Shown here: piece after piece, positions 1-7,515 of the stretch
Position numbering within the stretch: position 1 is the stretch's first letter
Layout of the letters: the number at the start of each line of letters is the position of its first letter
DNA from: an uncultured Oscillospiraceae bacterium
Lineage (GTDB): Bacteria > Bacillota > Clostridia > Oscillospirales > Oscillospiraceae
Assembly: GCA_934661135.1 (NCBI GenBank)
Contig: CAKUJA010000022.1
Coordinates: 1 to 25,473, forward strand
DNA length: 25,473 nucleotides
Reading direction: 5' to 3'
Notes under the pieces: model-generated
What the model saw: the letters and a program-made list of their open reading frames with translations, nothing else
Told to the model about the DNA's origin: nothing
The model's database searches: none
Made by a program: the position numbers and the translations under genes

Positions 1-539
1 GCCACGATCAGCGCATAGAGCGGTTGGCACGTATTGCCGGTCGCACGAAGGATGCCGGCAAAGGTATTATAGAGAATCAAACCGGACACGCCGGCGAAGT
101 AGATGCGAAGATAATCGGCGGCCTGATTGAGCACCTCGGCAGGCGTATTCATCAGGTATAGCATGGCGGGTGTCATACAGATACCAACCACGGTGAACAG
201 CGCGCAGATCAGCAGGATCATCAGGACGGCGGTATGGACGGCGCGCTTGACGCTGTCGTATTTCTTGGCGCCGTAATACTGGGAGATGACGATATTGATG
301 CCGCCGGCCAGACCGTTGAAAAAGCCGATGAGCATGAAGATAACCGGAGATGTAGTGCCGACCGCGGAAAAGGCGGCGCTGCTGACGTAGTTGCCGACGA
401 CCCAGGTGTCGACGAGGTTATAAAACTGCTGGAACAGACTGCCCAGCAGATAGGGCAGCGAGAACGAGAGCAGATGACGGACAACGCTGCCGGTTGTCAT
501 ATCGACGTCATACCGCTTCGGGGAGACTTGTATTGCCAT
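1..539 (-). CDS. MATE family efflux transporter, N-terminal part (runs off left edge)
   Basis: This is the first 179 codons of a membrane exporter of the MATE (NorM/DinF-like) family, which expels drugs or metabolites using a Na+ or H+ gradient. The reading frame is open from the ATG at 539 to the window edge. The N-terminus has the family pattern: a short cytoplasmic lead, then LPYLLGSLFQQFYNLVDTWV, in which the FQQFYN..D core of helix 1 is typical. It is followed by a GTTSP..F...GF..GL segment, ISQYYGAK, and further hydrophobic helices ending in FAGILRATGNT. A ribosome site (GGAGGG) lies about 6 bases upstream. It is the last visible gene of the minus-strand cluster, just after an oxidoreductase pseudogene and a hairpin. 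It may export a product of the island, but MATE genes are common and may be unrelated. The substrate is unknown. Confidence 0.88.
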   Translation of the reverse strand, partial: MAIQVSPKRYDVDMTTGSVVRHLLSFSLPYLLGSLFQQFYNLVDTWVVGNYVSSAAFSAVGTTSPVIFMLIGFFNGLAGGINIVISQYYGAKKYDSVKRAVHTAVLMILLICALFTVVGICMTPAMLYLMNTPAEVLNQAADYLRIYFAGVSGLILYNTFAGILRATGNTCQPLYALIV

Positions 540-557
540 TGTTCCCTCCGAAATGGG

Positions 558-582
558 CTCCCCGGAGCGGCAATCCGGGGAG
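558..582. repeat. Perfect 9-bp hairpin between pseudogene and MATE gene
   Basis: CTCCCCGGA (558-566) pairs exactly with TCCGGGGAG (574-582) around a 7-base loop. On the minus strand it lies between the end of the broken oxidoreductase and the MATE ribosome site. There is only a weak T-run after it (CCCATTT), so it is more likely a partial terminator or mRNA-end structure than a full terminator. Confidence 0.5.
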
Positions 583-590
583 GAAATCGA

Positions 591-1632
591 TCAGACGGTT
601 TTCACAGCCTGACTGACGGCGATCAAGATGGGATCATAGACCAGCGCGACCGGCGGCGCATAGACCAGATCGAGATCGTTGAGCTGATCGACGGTCAGGC
701 CGGCGGTGATCGCGGCAACAAGTGTATTGATCCGGCCGGCGCCCATCTCGCTGCCGACGCCTGTGCACCGAGCAGACGGCCGGTGGCCTTTTCGACGGTG
801 AGCTGCATCATGCAGAAGCACCATCTGGATAGTAGGAGGTACGTGATGACGGTGCTGGCGAGGTAAAGCCTGCCTGCTCCGCTTGCTGGGCGTTGAGACC
901 GGTCACGGCGATGCGGTAGTCGAAAATCTTTGCGACCATCGAGCGGAGCACGCCGCTGAGGTTGCTGCCCGCGACGCGCCTCTGCTTGTTGGCCGCTGTG
1001 CCGAGGGCGACGTAAGCGGGGGGCGTGAGGGTGTGGTCGGTCAGGGTTTTGAGCACGAGATCGGAAAATTCCGGCGCGAGGAAGGGCAGAAGGTGCGGCA
1101 TGGTTTCAAAACGTGCACATTGGCACCGCGCAGCGTGAACTGCTCGGCAAGCGCCAGGCCGATAAAGCCGCCGATGATGGCGACATTTTTCACGTCTACG
1201 GCCTTGGCCTTGAGGACGATGCCGTCCTCGACGGTACGCAGGCAGCATACACCCTCGGCGTCTGCACCGGGCAGGCGCAGACGGATCGGCGAAGCGCCGG
1301 TTGCGATGACGAGCTTATCATAGGCGCAGGTCTCCTCCGCGTCGCTGTCGAGGTCGCGGACGGTGACGGTTTTCTGAGTGCGGTCGATCTTCGTGACCTC
1401 GCGGTGCGTGAAGACGTGGATACCACGCTTTTCAACATCTGCCGGGAACAGGGAGACAAGATCGTCTGCTTCGTGGATCATGTCGCCGACGAAATAGGAC
1501 AGACCACAGGCACCGCAGCTGATGTAGTCGGTGCGCTCAAAGACCGTGATGTCGAGCCGACGGATCGAGACGCTTGGCTTTAGACGCGGCGCTCAGACCA
1601 GCGGCGGTGCCACCGATGACGATGATTTTCAT
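591..1632 (-). pseudogene. Decayed FAD-dependent pyridine nucleotide-disulfide oxidoreductase (NADH oxidase / CoA-disulfide reductase type)
   Basis: Fragments in different frames add up to one damaged flavoprotein. The start at 1632 has an AAGGAG ribosome site and gives MKIIVIGGTAAGLSAASKAK, an FAD-binding Rossmann motif. An extra base near 1553-1565 shifts the frame. The next frame carries the redox-Cys segment YISCGACGLSYFVGD and an NAD-binding IIGGFIGLALAEQ segment. A missing base at the A run 1108-1111 (T run on the coding strand) shifts it again to a stretch beginning ETMPHLLPFLAPEF. About 100 residues of the middle are then absent, because the sequence jumps to the C-terminal ALGTAANKQ motif. 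Two more shifts follow around 810-830 and 765, before the family ending TVDQLNDLDLVYAPP. Intact relatives are about 440-450 residues, against about 345 codons here. At least four frameshifts plus a deletion make it very unlikely to be functional. It sits 9 bases downstream of the DapA-like gene, in the same operon direction. Confidence 0.87.
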
Positions 1633-1641
1633 AGCTGCTCC

Positions 1642-2553
1642 TTATTGACCGTACTTGGCGATGACGCCCATTTCGTCCATCATCTTCTCGAGCTCGGCAA
1701 AACCCTTGCCGCTGAACTCCTCATACGGAGCGCGCAGGTGGCCGCCGGGCAGACCGAGGATGCGGAGGGCGGCCTTGATGCAGACCGGGTTGGAGAATGT
1801 GTAGAGCATTTGCAGCAGCGGGAACCAGTGGAAGTAGTCGCGGCGGCATTCTTCCATGATCTGGATGCTTTTCCAGGGACGGGAATAGGACGCGGCTTCT
1901 TCGGGGATGATGTTGCCTCCGATGTTGGCGGCGCCGGTTCCGCCGATGCCAAGCGTCGGGATCAGGATGGAATAGTGCGGATAGTCGCAGCACATGATCT
2001 TGACCTTGCCCTCGCAGAGACGCTGCACCTGAACAAGCTGCTCGACGCTCGGAAGCGCTTCTTTGTCGACGACAAAGTTCGGATGCTTGTCGCTCAGTGC
2101 CTTGATCGTCTCCGGACGCACCTGAACGCCGAGACGAGAGGGGTTGTTGTAGATGCCGCAGGGGATGTCGATGGAACCCATGCAGGCGTCGAAGTGGGAC
2201 ATGACAGCGTGCTGGTTGATGAGCACATAGGGCGGGACGGTGAACACGACGCCGTCGGCGCCGGCTTCCTGGCAATATTTGGCCATTTCGATGGAAGCGT
2301 CGGTCGTGAAGGCGGCTGCGCTGAAGAACACCGGGATACGACCCTTGGTCATGGCGATGACTTCCTTGACAATCGCGTGCTTTTCCTCCTGCGTCAGAAG
2401 GGTGACTTCACCGGCGGAACCCATGATGAAAAGCTGGGAGGTGCCGTACTTTATCTGACGGTTAATCAGTGTTTCAAAGCCGTTAAAATCAATTTTGTCG
2501 TCTTCGGTAAATGGGGTCGGCATGGCGACCCACGAGCCACTGAGATTCATCAT
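1642..2553 (-). CDS. DapA/NanA-family lyase (class I aldolase/dehydratase)
   Basis: This 303-residue cytoplasmic TIM-barrel enzyme belongs to the dihydrodipicolinate synthase / N-acetylneuraminate lyase family, which makes or breaks bonds through a pyruvate-type Schiff base. The catalytic tyrosine is seen in YNNPSR (Tyr135) and the Schiff-base lysine in VVDKEA (Lys164). The substrate-loop motif is GSAGE at 45-49. DapA usually has GTTGE and sialate lyase GSTGE, so a threonine usually present is alanine here. Length is normal for the family. The first of two adjacent ATGs was chosen because GGAGG lies 9 bases upstream. Placed with sugar-acid-type dehydratase, split transketolase and dehydrogenase genes, it is more likely a catabolic 2-keto-acid aldolase or dehydratase than a lysine-biosynthesis enzyme. 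That role is inferred; the exact substrate is not known. Confidence 0.9.
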   Translation of the reverse strand: MMNLSGSWVAMPTPFTEDDKIDFNGFETLINRQIKYGTSQLFIMGSAGEVTLLTQEEKHAIVKEVIAMTKGRIPVFFSAAAFTTDASIEMAKYCQEAGADGVVFTVPPYVLINQHAVMSHFDACMGSIDIPCGIYNNPSRLGVQVRPETIKALSDKHPNFVVDKEALPSVEQLVQVQRLCEGKVKIMCCDYPHYSILIPTLGIGGTGAANIGGNIIPEEAASYSRPWKSIQIMEECRRDYFHWFPLLQMLYTFSNPVCIKAALRILGLPGGHLRAPYEEFSGKGFAELEKMMDEMGVIAKYGQ

Positions 2554-2573
2554 AGTTTGGTTCCTCCAATCAA

Positions 2574-3611
2574 TTACATCCGAATGACAATCTTGATGTT
2601 GTCGCCAGCTTTGTTGGTGGATTCAGTGAGCGCTTCGATGTACTGCTCAATCGGCCACTCGCTAGTGATGATGCGGTCGAGCTCCTTGGTGATGACGCCG
2701 CGGTTGATGACCGTGGTGGAATCGAGGAAACTGTCCGGATGGGTGGAGTTGACGGTGACGATATTGAGCTGCTTGTCGAGAATCTTGGTAAAGTCGATTG
2801 CGCGGTTCGGCACGGGAAGGCCAACCGGCACGACGGTGCCGTGATAGCGGACGCACTCGAAGGCCATGTTGTAGCACGGCTGGGCACCGGAGACCTCAAA
2901 GACGAGATCGACACCGTGGCCGTTGGTGGTGTCGTGGATGATCTGGGGGATGTTGTCGGAGGCGGAGTTGTAGGCTTCAAAGCCGAATTCGCGCATCAGG
3001 TCGATCCGCTTCTGACTCAACTCTGCGAAGATGACGCGGGAAGCGCCGGTCAGACGAGCGATTAGACCGATGAGGATGCCGACAGAGCCGGCACCGGTAA
3101 TCAGGCAGGTGTCGCCGGGCTTGATGCCGCTGTGCTTGACGTCGAAGCAGGCGACGGCGAGCGGTTCGGCAATGGCACCGATGCGCGGGTCGACATCGTC
3201 GTTGAACTTGAAGATGCGGTCGAGGTTGCGGACGACATATTCGCAGACGCAGCCGTTGGTGCGCGGCTTGCTGCCGTAGACCGGTGTGCAGACGCTCGGG
3301 CGGCCTTCACCGCACTGCTCGCAGACACCGCAGGGGTTGGACTGCATGGCCGTGACTTTGTCACCGACCTTGACGCGGCAGGGCAGATTGTCGGGATTGT
3401 TGATCTCGAGAACCGTGCCGCAGAGCTCGTGGCCGAAGATGATGTTCTTATCCGGTGCGCCGCCCATGGTGTTGGCAGCAAAATGGCCGGGGTCGCCGCC
3501 GCAGATGCCAGCGTAGGAAACCTTGATGAGCGCCTGGCCGGGTTGCGGAACGGGAATCGGAAGATCCCGGATTTCACCCATGCTCGGGCCTGTCAGTACA
3601 AATGCTTTCAT
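2574..3611 (-). CDS. Zinc-dependent alcohol/polyol dehydrogenase (MDR superfamily)
   Basis: This 345-residue medium-chain dehydrogenase resembles L-threonine and sorbitol/iditol dehydrogenases and should oxidise a secondary alcohol or polyol with NAD(P). Visible catalytic-zinc residues are Cys37 (in CGGDPGHF), His61-Glu62 (GHE) and Glu149 (EPLAV). The structural zinc has four cysteines at 94, 97, 100 and 108 in the classic C-x2-C-x2-C-x7-C spacing. The cofactor Rossmann motif is GAGSVG at 173-178. A ribosome site (AGGAGAGG) precedes the ATG. It lies 43 bases after a degenerate paralogue and 20 bases before the DapA-like gene, so all three are probably co-transcribed. Substrate cannot be assigned; context suggests a hydroxy-ketone or polyol intermediate linked to the split transketolase. 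Confidence 0.9.
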   Translation of the reverse strand: MKAFVLTGPSMGEIRDLPIPVPQPGQALIKVSYAGICGGDPGHFAANTMGGAPDKNIIFGHELCGTVLEINNPDNLPCRVKVGDKVTAMQSNPCGVCEQCGEGRPSVCTPVYGSKPRTNGCVCEYVVRNLDRIFKFNDDVDPRIGAIAEPLAVACFDVKHSGIKPGDTCLITGAGSVGILIGLIARLTGASRVIFAELSQKRIDLMREFGFEAYNSASDNIPQIIHDTTNGHGVDLVFEVSGAQPCYNMAFECVRYHGTVVPVGLPVPNRAIDFTKILDKQLNIVTVNSTHPDSFLDSTTVINRGVITKELDRIITSEWPIEQYIEALTESTNKAGDNIKIVIRM

Positions 3612-3654
3612 GGTAAACCTCTCCTGTTATTCCAGAATTCAAAACGGATGGATA

Positions 3655-4608
3655 TTACAGGCTGACTGTAACATCTTTGCCGGCGGCAAGCGCAGCGGCA
3701 GCGGACGCGAGGTCTGCGGACTGCTCGGTACAGGCGGCAACGGCGGCATCAGCTGCGTCGAGATTGCGCAGGACACGGCGGAAGGTCAGCTCGGTTGCAA
3801 ACTGGCAGCCGCGGAAGGCCACCTGATTGCGGATCGCGGTGGCAATATGGAACACAGGCGCCTGCTCCGGTGCAGAGAGAATGACAAAGGTACTGCCGCG
3901 CTTGGCGACGGCGAGCATCACGAGCGCGGAGATCTCGGTGCCGACGGTTTCAAAGACGACATCGAAGAACTTTTTCTCGGTGATGGCTGCGGCTGCGGCC
4001 TTGGCTTCGTCAGCTGTGGCGGAAACCTGTGCATCAAAGCCGGCGGCGGTGATGGAAGCGGCTTCGGCTTCGGAGGAGACAAAGAAAACAACGGAAGCGG
4101 CGCCGGCGCGCAGGCTCAGCGTGCCGAGCAGACGGGCGAACGCGTCGGAGCCGGAGACGGCAACGCGCTGGTTGAAGCGCAGACCGCTGCAGCGGACAGC
4201 TTCTTCCGCTTCGGCATAGAGCAGGGCGGAAGCGGCCTTTTCGGAGCTTGCGGGAATAACGGCAGCTTCCGTCACGGCGACATATTTCCCGGCAAAGCCG
4301 GGCAGGTCGCGGCCAAAGACCTGCAGCTTTTCGCAGGCATTAGGATGGCCTTCAAGACAGGCCGGGCACTTACCGCAGGCCAGATAGGGCAGGGCGGTGA
4401 CACCCTCGCCCTCTTTGAGCTCGCCGCTGGCCTTGACGACATGGCCAAAGAAGCCGAACGCCGGCGCCTGGCCATTTGCAGCGCGGCGCAGGCTGCGCTG
4501 CGACAGAACGAGCTTGGATACTTTCACCAGAACCTCGCCGGACTGGACAGCGGGCGTGTCCTGCTGTGCGGCGCACGGTGCGCCGTTTTGCACATCAATG
4601 TAGTTCAA
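3655..4608 (-). CDS. Degenerate zinc-dehydrogenase (MDR) paralogue lacking catalytic-zinc residues
   Basis: This 317-residue protein has the fold plan of the neighbouring MDR dehydrogenase but is strongly diverged. It keeps the four structural-zinc cysteines (78, 81, 84, 92, same C-x2-C-x2-C-x7-C spacing). The position of the catalytic cysteine is serine (Ser36, in VLSQRSL), and the GHE motif is GHV (56-57). The nucleotide-binding glycine motif is also weak (VSGSDAFARL, 151-160). The frame is intact, so it looks like a maintained pseudo-enzyme, a structural partner of the intact dehydrogenase, or an enzyme with altered chemistry. The start is TTG at 4608, chosen because GGAGG lies exactly 7 bases upstream and the first in-frame codons match the MDR N-terminus. 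The C-terminus is rich in alanine. Function is not assigned. Confidence 0.75.
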   Translation of the reverse strand: MNYIDVQNGAPCAAQQDTPAVQSGEVLVKVSKLVLSQRSLRRAANGQAPAFGFFGHVVKASGELKEGEGVTALPYLACGKCPACLEGHPNACEKLQVFGRDLPGFAGKYVAVTEAAVIPASSEKAASALLYAEAEEAVRCSGLRFNQRVAVSGSDAFARLLGTLSLRAGAASVVFFVSSEAEAASITAAGFDAQVSATADEAKAAAAAITEKKFFDVVFETVGTEISALVMLAVAKRGSTFVILSAPEQAPVFHIATAIRNQVAFRGCQFATELTFRRVLRNLDAADAAVAACTEQSADLASAAAALAAGKDVTVSL

Positions 4609-4615
4609 GGGGATA

Positions 4616-4620
4616 CCTCC
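4616..4620 (-). promoter_or_regulatory. Ribosome binding site deciding the TTG start at 4608
   Basis: CCTCC on the plus strand reads GGAGG on the coding strand, 7 bases before TTG. No ATG or GTG start with comparable spacing was seen nearby. Confidence 0.7.
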
Positions 4621-4632
4621 AAGTTAAGAATC

Positions 4633-4656
4633 TGAGGCAGTATTGCTACTGCCTCA
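4633..4656. repeat. Perfect 10-bp inverted repeat (hairpin) inside the left operon
   Basis: TGAGGCAGTA (4633-4642) and TACTGCCTCA (4647-4656) are exact reverse complements around a 4-base loop. It falls in the 58-base gap between the transketolase C-subunit gene and the degenerate dehydrogenase gene. No T-run follows on either strand. It is therefore probably an mRNA processing or stability element, or a partial terminator that lowers expression of the downstream genes, rather than a full stop. Confidence 0.6.
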
Positions 4657-4666
4657 TGTAAAAGTA

Positions 4667-5626
4667 TTAAAGGATAGACTTCACCGCTGCGACGACAGCG
4701 TCGGCATCGTAGCCATACGTCTTGTGCGTATAGCTGCTCGGGCCGAAGTGGCAGTAGCAATCGGGAATACCAAGGCGCTTGAACTTGCAGCTCAGGCCGT
4801 TCTCGGCGATGGCTTCTGCACAGGCAGAACCGAGGCCGCCGATGATGTTGTGGTCTTCGAGCGTGACGATACGGCCGGTCTGCTTGACGGCTTCAACAAC
4901 CGCTTCGGAATCGAACGGCTTGAGCGTGTGCATATCGATGACCTGCACCTCAACGCCCTCTTTGCTGAGCGCTTCGGCAGCCTTCAGAGCGTCGGTCAGG
5001 ACAGCGCCGAAGGAGATGATTGTAGCATCCTTGCCCTCACGGACTTCGATGGCCTTGCCGATCTCAAAGTCGTATTCGCCGTCGTAGATCAGCTCTTCGC
5101 CGCGGCCGCCGGACAGTCGGATGTACATCGGACCCGGATGGATCAGGGAAGCCTTGAGAACCTTTGCCATCATGGAAGGATCAGATGGGCAGACAACGGT
5201 AGAGTTCGCCATGGCGCGGACGATTGCGGCATCTTCCATGCCGGAGTGCGTTGCGCCTCCGCCGGTCAGACCACCCGCGCAGCCGATCAGACGAACGGGA
5301 AGGTTCTGATAGCAGCAGTCGGTACGGAACTGCTCGCAAGCACGCATGGTAGCGAACGTTGCGTAGGAAACGGCATAGGGAAGCTTGCCTTTGAGCGCCA
5401 GACCGGCGGAGATGCCGACCATGTCCTGCTCGGCAATGCCAGTGTTGAAGAAACGCTCGGGGAAGGTCGCCTTAAACTGGTCGGTGCAGATCGAACGGCT
5501 CAGGTCGCCGCAGAGGGCGACAACGCGCTCGTCTTCTGTGCCGATATCGGTCAAAGCCTGCTGCCACATGGCGCGGGAGTTTGCGACAGGGTGGCTGCCG
5601 GCGGGAAATACTTTTGCTTTATACAT
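4667..5626 (-). CDS. Split transketolase, C-terminal subunit
   Basis: This 319-residue subunit carries the pyrimidine-binding and C-terminal domains of transketolase and works with the N-terminal subunit encoded just upstream. It moves two-carbon ketol units between sugar-like substrates using thiamine diphosphate. The key motif is FNTGIAEQDMVG, with Glu66 in GIAEQ as the glutamate that activates the cofactor. The family segment GGLTGGGATHSGMEDAA follows at about 118-134, and the C-terminal region (VIDMHTLKPFD, EDHNIIGGLGSA) is typical. The ATG at 5626 follows the N-subunit stop by 3 bases, and its ribosome site (AAGGAGG) lies inside the end of that gene, suggesting coupled translation. Length matches other split forms. 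Substrate could be ordinary pentose phosphates or a special ketose of this island. Confidence 0.93.
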   Translation of the reverse strand: MYKAKVFPAGSHPVANSRAMWQQALTDIGTEDERVVALCGDLSRSICTDQFKATFPERFFNTGIAEQDMVGISAGLALKGKLPYAVSYATFATMRACEQFRTDCCYQNLPVRLIGCAGGLTGGGATHSGMEDAAIVRAMANSTVVCPSDPSMMAKVLKASLIHPGPMYIRLSGGRGEELIYDGEYDFEIGKAIEVREGKDATIISFGAVLTDALKAAEALSKEGVEVQVIDMHTLKPFDSEAVVEAVKQTGRIVTLEDHNIIGGLGSACAEAIAENGLSCKFKRLGIPDCYCHFGPSSYTHKTYGYDADAVVAAVKSIL

Positions 5627-5629
5627 TGC

Positions 5630-6484
5630 TTATGCCTCCTTCTCTGCGGCTCTTGCGGCGTCCAGCTCTGCGAACGCTTCTACCATCTGCTCGTCGTTGA
5701 TGGAACCACTGTGGAAGATCGGCTTGTTCTCCATGCGCTTGACGCCCTTGCCCTTAGTGGTCTCGGCAATGATGACCGTGGGGACATCGGTGTTGTAGGC
5801 GGGGAGGTTGTCGAACGTTTCGACGAGCGTTTCAATGCTGTTGCCGTCGATGACCTTGACGTTCCAGCCGAATGCGCACCACTTCTTGTCCAGAGGATCG
5901 AGCGCCATCAGTTCTTCAGTGAAGCCGTCGAGGGAGAGACGGTTGCGGTCGACAATTGCGACGAGGTTGCCCAGCTTGTACTGGTGGGCGGCCATGGCCG
6001 CTTCCCAGTTGGAGCCTTCATCCAGCTCACCGTCGCCAAGAATGACGAACGTGCGGTGGGTATCCTTGTTCATCTTTGCAGCCAGTGCGATGCCGACGCC
6101 GATCGGCATACCATGACCTAGAGAACCGGACGAAGCGTCCAGCATCGGGCACTCGCGGCGGCAGGGGTGGCCACCAAAGTGCGTGCCGGCTTTGCCGTAG
6201 GTGGTGATGGGTTCCTGCGGGTCGAAGTAACCGCGGTTGGCCATGGCGAGGTAGAGCGCAGCAGAGCCGTGACCCTTACTCATAATGACGCGGTCGCGGC
6301 CTTCCCACTGGGGATCTTCGGGATGGACGTTCAGCACGTGCTGGAACAGGACGGTCATAAAGTCTGCGCAGGAAAGGTCGCCACCGAGATGGATCGGGCC
6401 GCAGTTGTGGCAAAGCTCGATGATCTGCTTACGCATCAGCAGCGCAGAGTCTTTCAACGCTTCAATTTCTTTTTTGTCTGCCAT
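5630..6484 (-). CDS. Split transketolase, N-terminal (thiamine diphosphate) subunit
   Basis: This 284-residue protein is the diphosphate-binding half of transketolase. The thiamine diphosphate and metal motif begins at GDGELDEG (150-157) and ends at Asn181 in VDRN. Active-site elements include His32 in HLGGDLS and GHGSAALY at 71-78, followed by the loop SSGSLGHGMPIGVG (118-131). Most relatives read GHPGGSLS where this one reads IHLGGDLS, a modest substrate-pocket difference. The ATG is preceded by AGGTGA. It lies 16 bases after the reductase gene and 3 bases before the C-terminal subunit. Such split forms are common in Clostridia, both in central metabolism and in catabolic clusters; this location argues for a dedicated catabolic role (inference). 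Confidence 0.93.
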   Translation of the reverse strand: MADKKEIEALKDSALLMRKQIIELCHNCGPIHLGGDLSCADFMTVLFQHVLNVHPEDPQWEGRDRVIMSKGHGSAALYLAMANRGYFDPQEPITTYGKAGTHFGGHPCRRECPMLDASSGSLGHGMPIGVGIALAAKMNKDTHRTFVILGDGELDEGSNWEAAMAAHQYKLGNLVAIVDRNRLSLDGFTEELMALDPLDKKWCAFGWNVKVIDGNSIETLVETFDNLPAYNTDVPTVIIAETTKGKGVKRMENKPIFHSGSINDEQMVEAFAELDAARAAEKEA

Positions 6485-6500
6485 AGTATCACCTCATTGA

Positions 6501-7382
6501 TTAGTCTTCGCTGTCGATGGCCATCATTTCGCGCACGGCGAGGACGGAGTCCTTGTCATGCTTGGGGCCATTGCGCAGCATCATATCGTAGACAAGATGT
6601 GCGATCGGAGTGGGCGTCTTTTTGGCCAGCTTGATCGCGTTGCCGACGTCCTTGCGAGCCAGACCATGGGAGAAGCCTGCAGGCTGATAGACACGGTTGA
6701 CAACCTCGGGACGGTCGAAGAAGTTGACGCAGGCGGAGTTGCCGGAGCTCTTGGAGATAACCTCACGGAGCATCGTCAGGTCGAGGCCGTTTTCCACGGC
6801 GATGTGACGTGCTTCGGCAACGGCGGAAAGGTTGATGAGGTAGAGCATATTGTTCAGGTTCTTGAACGCCTTACCGGTGCCGCATTTGCCAAGATCATAG
6901 ATGGCGTCTTCCTTGCCCATGACCTCAAACAGCGGCTTGGCCAGCTTCATGGCCTCGGGCGTGCCGGAGCCGAAGATGGTGAGCGAACCGGCTTTTGCAC
7001 CACGGACACCGCCGCTGACCGGCGCGTCGACAACATAAATGCCCTTCGGTGCGTAGTACGCTTCTACGGCGCAGATCGCTTCCGTGGTGCAAGACGTCAT
7101 ATCGATGATGCAACAACCCTTCTTCAGGCTGGCTGCGAAAGCGTCGTTGATGAGGAAAGCCTTGACCTCGGGATCATCGGGCAGCATAGTGATGACATAG
7201 TCGGCACCGGAGGCGGCAGCCTCGGCGGTGTCGAAGATCTTCAGACCGTAGGCAGCGGCCAGACGGTCGGCTGCTTCGCGGCTGTGGTGCACGCTGGTGT
7301 GTACTTCGTGGCCTGCCTTGAGGAGCTGCTCAGCCATGGGCTCGCCCATTGCGCCGAGACCGAAAAAAGCAATCGTACTCAT
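6501..7382 (-). CDS. 3-hydroxyisobutyrate dehydrogenase-family oxidoreductase (beta-hydroxyacid dehydrogenase)
   Basis: This 293-residue NAD(P)-dependent enzyme belongs to the family of 3-hydroxyisobutyrate dehydrogenase, tartronate semialdehyde reductase and sulfolactaldehyde reductase. The N-terminal Rossmann motif is FFGLGAMGEPMA (6-17). The substrate-binding segment is VVDAPVSGGVRGAKAG (about 117-132). The catalytic lysine is Lys174 in GKAFKNLNN. The open frame extends 31 codons further upstream, but the ATG at 7382 is chosen because the Rossmann strand begins within four residues of it and AAGGAGG sits 8 bases before it. It follows the serine-dehydratase-like gene after a 133-base gap in which no gene or clear terminator is seen. 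Its probable job is interconversion of a small semialdehyde and hydroxy acid; the exact substrate is open. Confidence 0.9.
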   Translation of the reverse strand: MSTIAFFGLGAMGEPMAEQLLKAGHEVHTSVHHSREAADRLAAAYGLKIFDTAEAAASGADYVITMLPDDPEVKAFLINDAFAASLKKGCCIIDMTSCTTEAICAVEAYYAPKGIYVVDAPVSGGVRGAKAGSLTIFGSGTPEAMKLAKPLFEVMGKEDAIYDLGKCGTGKAFKNLNNMLYLINLSAVAEARHIAVENGLDLTMLREVISKSSGNSACVNFFDRPEVVNRVYQPAGFSHGLARKDVGNAIKLAKKTPTPIAHLVYDMMLRNGPKHDKDSVLAVREMMAIDSED

Positions 7383-7390
7383 TAAATAGT

Positions 7391-7397
7391 CCTCCTT
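7391..7397 (-). promoter_or_regulatory. Ribosome binding site deciding the start at 7382
   Basis: CCTCCTT on the plus strand is AAGGAGG on the coding strand, 8 bases upstream of the ATG that opens directly into the Rossmann fold. This argues against the longer upstream starts. Confidence 0.7.
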
Positions 7398-7515
7398 CTG
7401 AATTTGGCTCATTATGATCCGTTCTTCCTTCATAATACTTCTGCCCACGGCGATCAGCAATGGAAAAGCGCACATCTTTGCGGGGAGAAGCTGTGCAAAC
7501 CGTCAAAACCGGCGC

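Noticed and set aside
1642..2553. Lysine-biosynthesis dihydrodipicolinate synthase
   Set aside because: The substrate-loop motif is changed and no other lysine genes are nearby.
1531..2844. 437-codon open frame antisense to the DapA-like gene and parts of its neighbours
   Set aside because: It spans parts of three sense features and has no family motif; a shadow frame.
4643..6121. Long open frame (492 codons) antisense to the split transketolase genes
   Set aside because: The opposite strand has clear transketolase motifs and ribosome sites; the antisense frame is a by-product of GC-rich codon use and has no recognisable domain.
4667..6484. Sulfoquinovose transketolase (sulfo-TK) pathway
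   Set aside because: Only split transketolase and a reductase of the right family are present; no sulfoquinovosidase, sugar isomerase or sulfonate transporter is seen.
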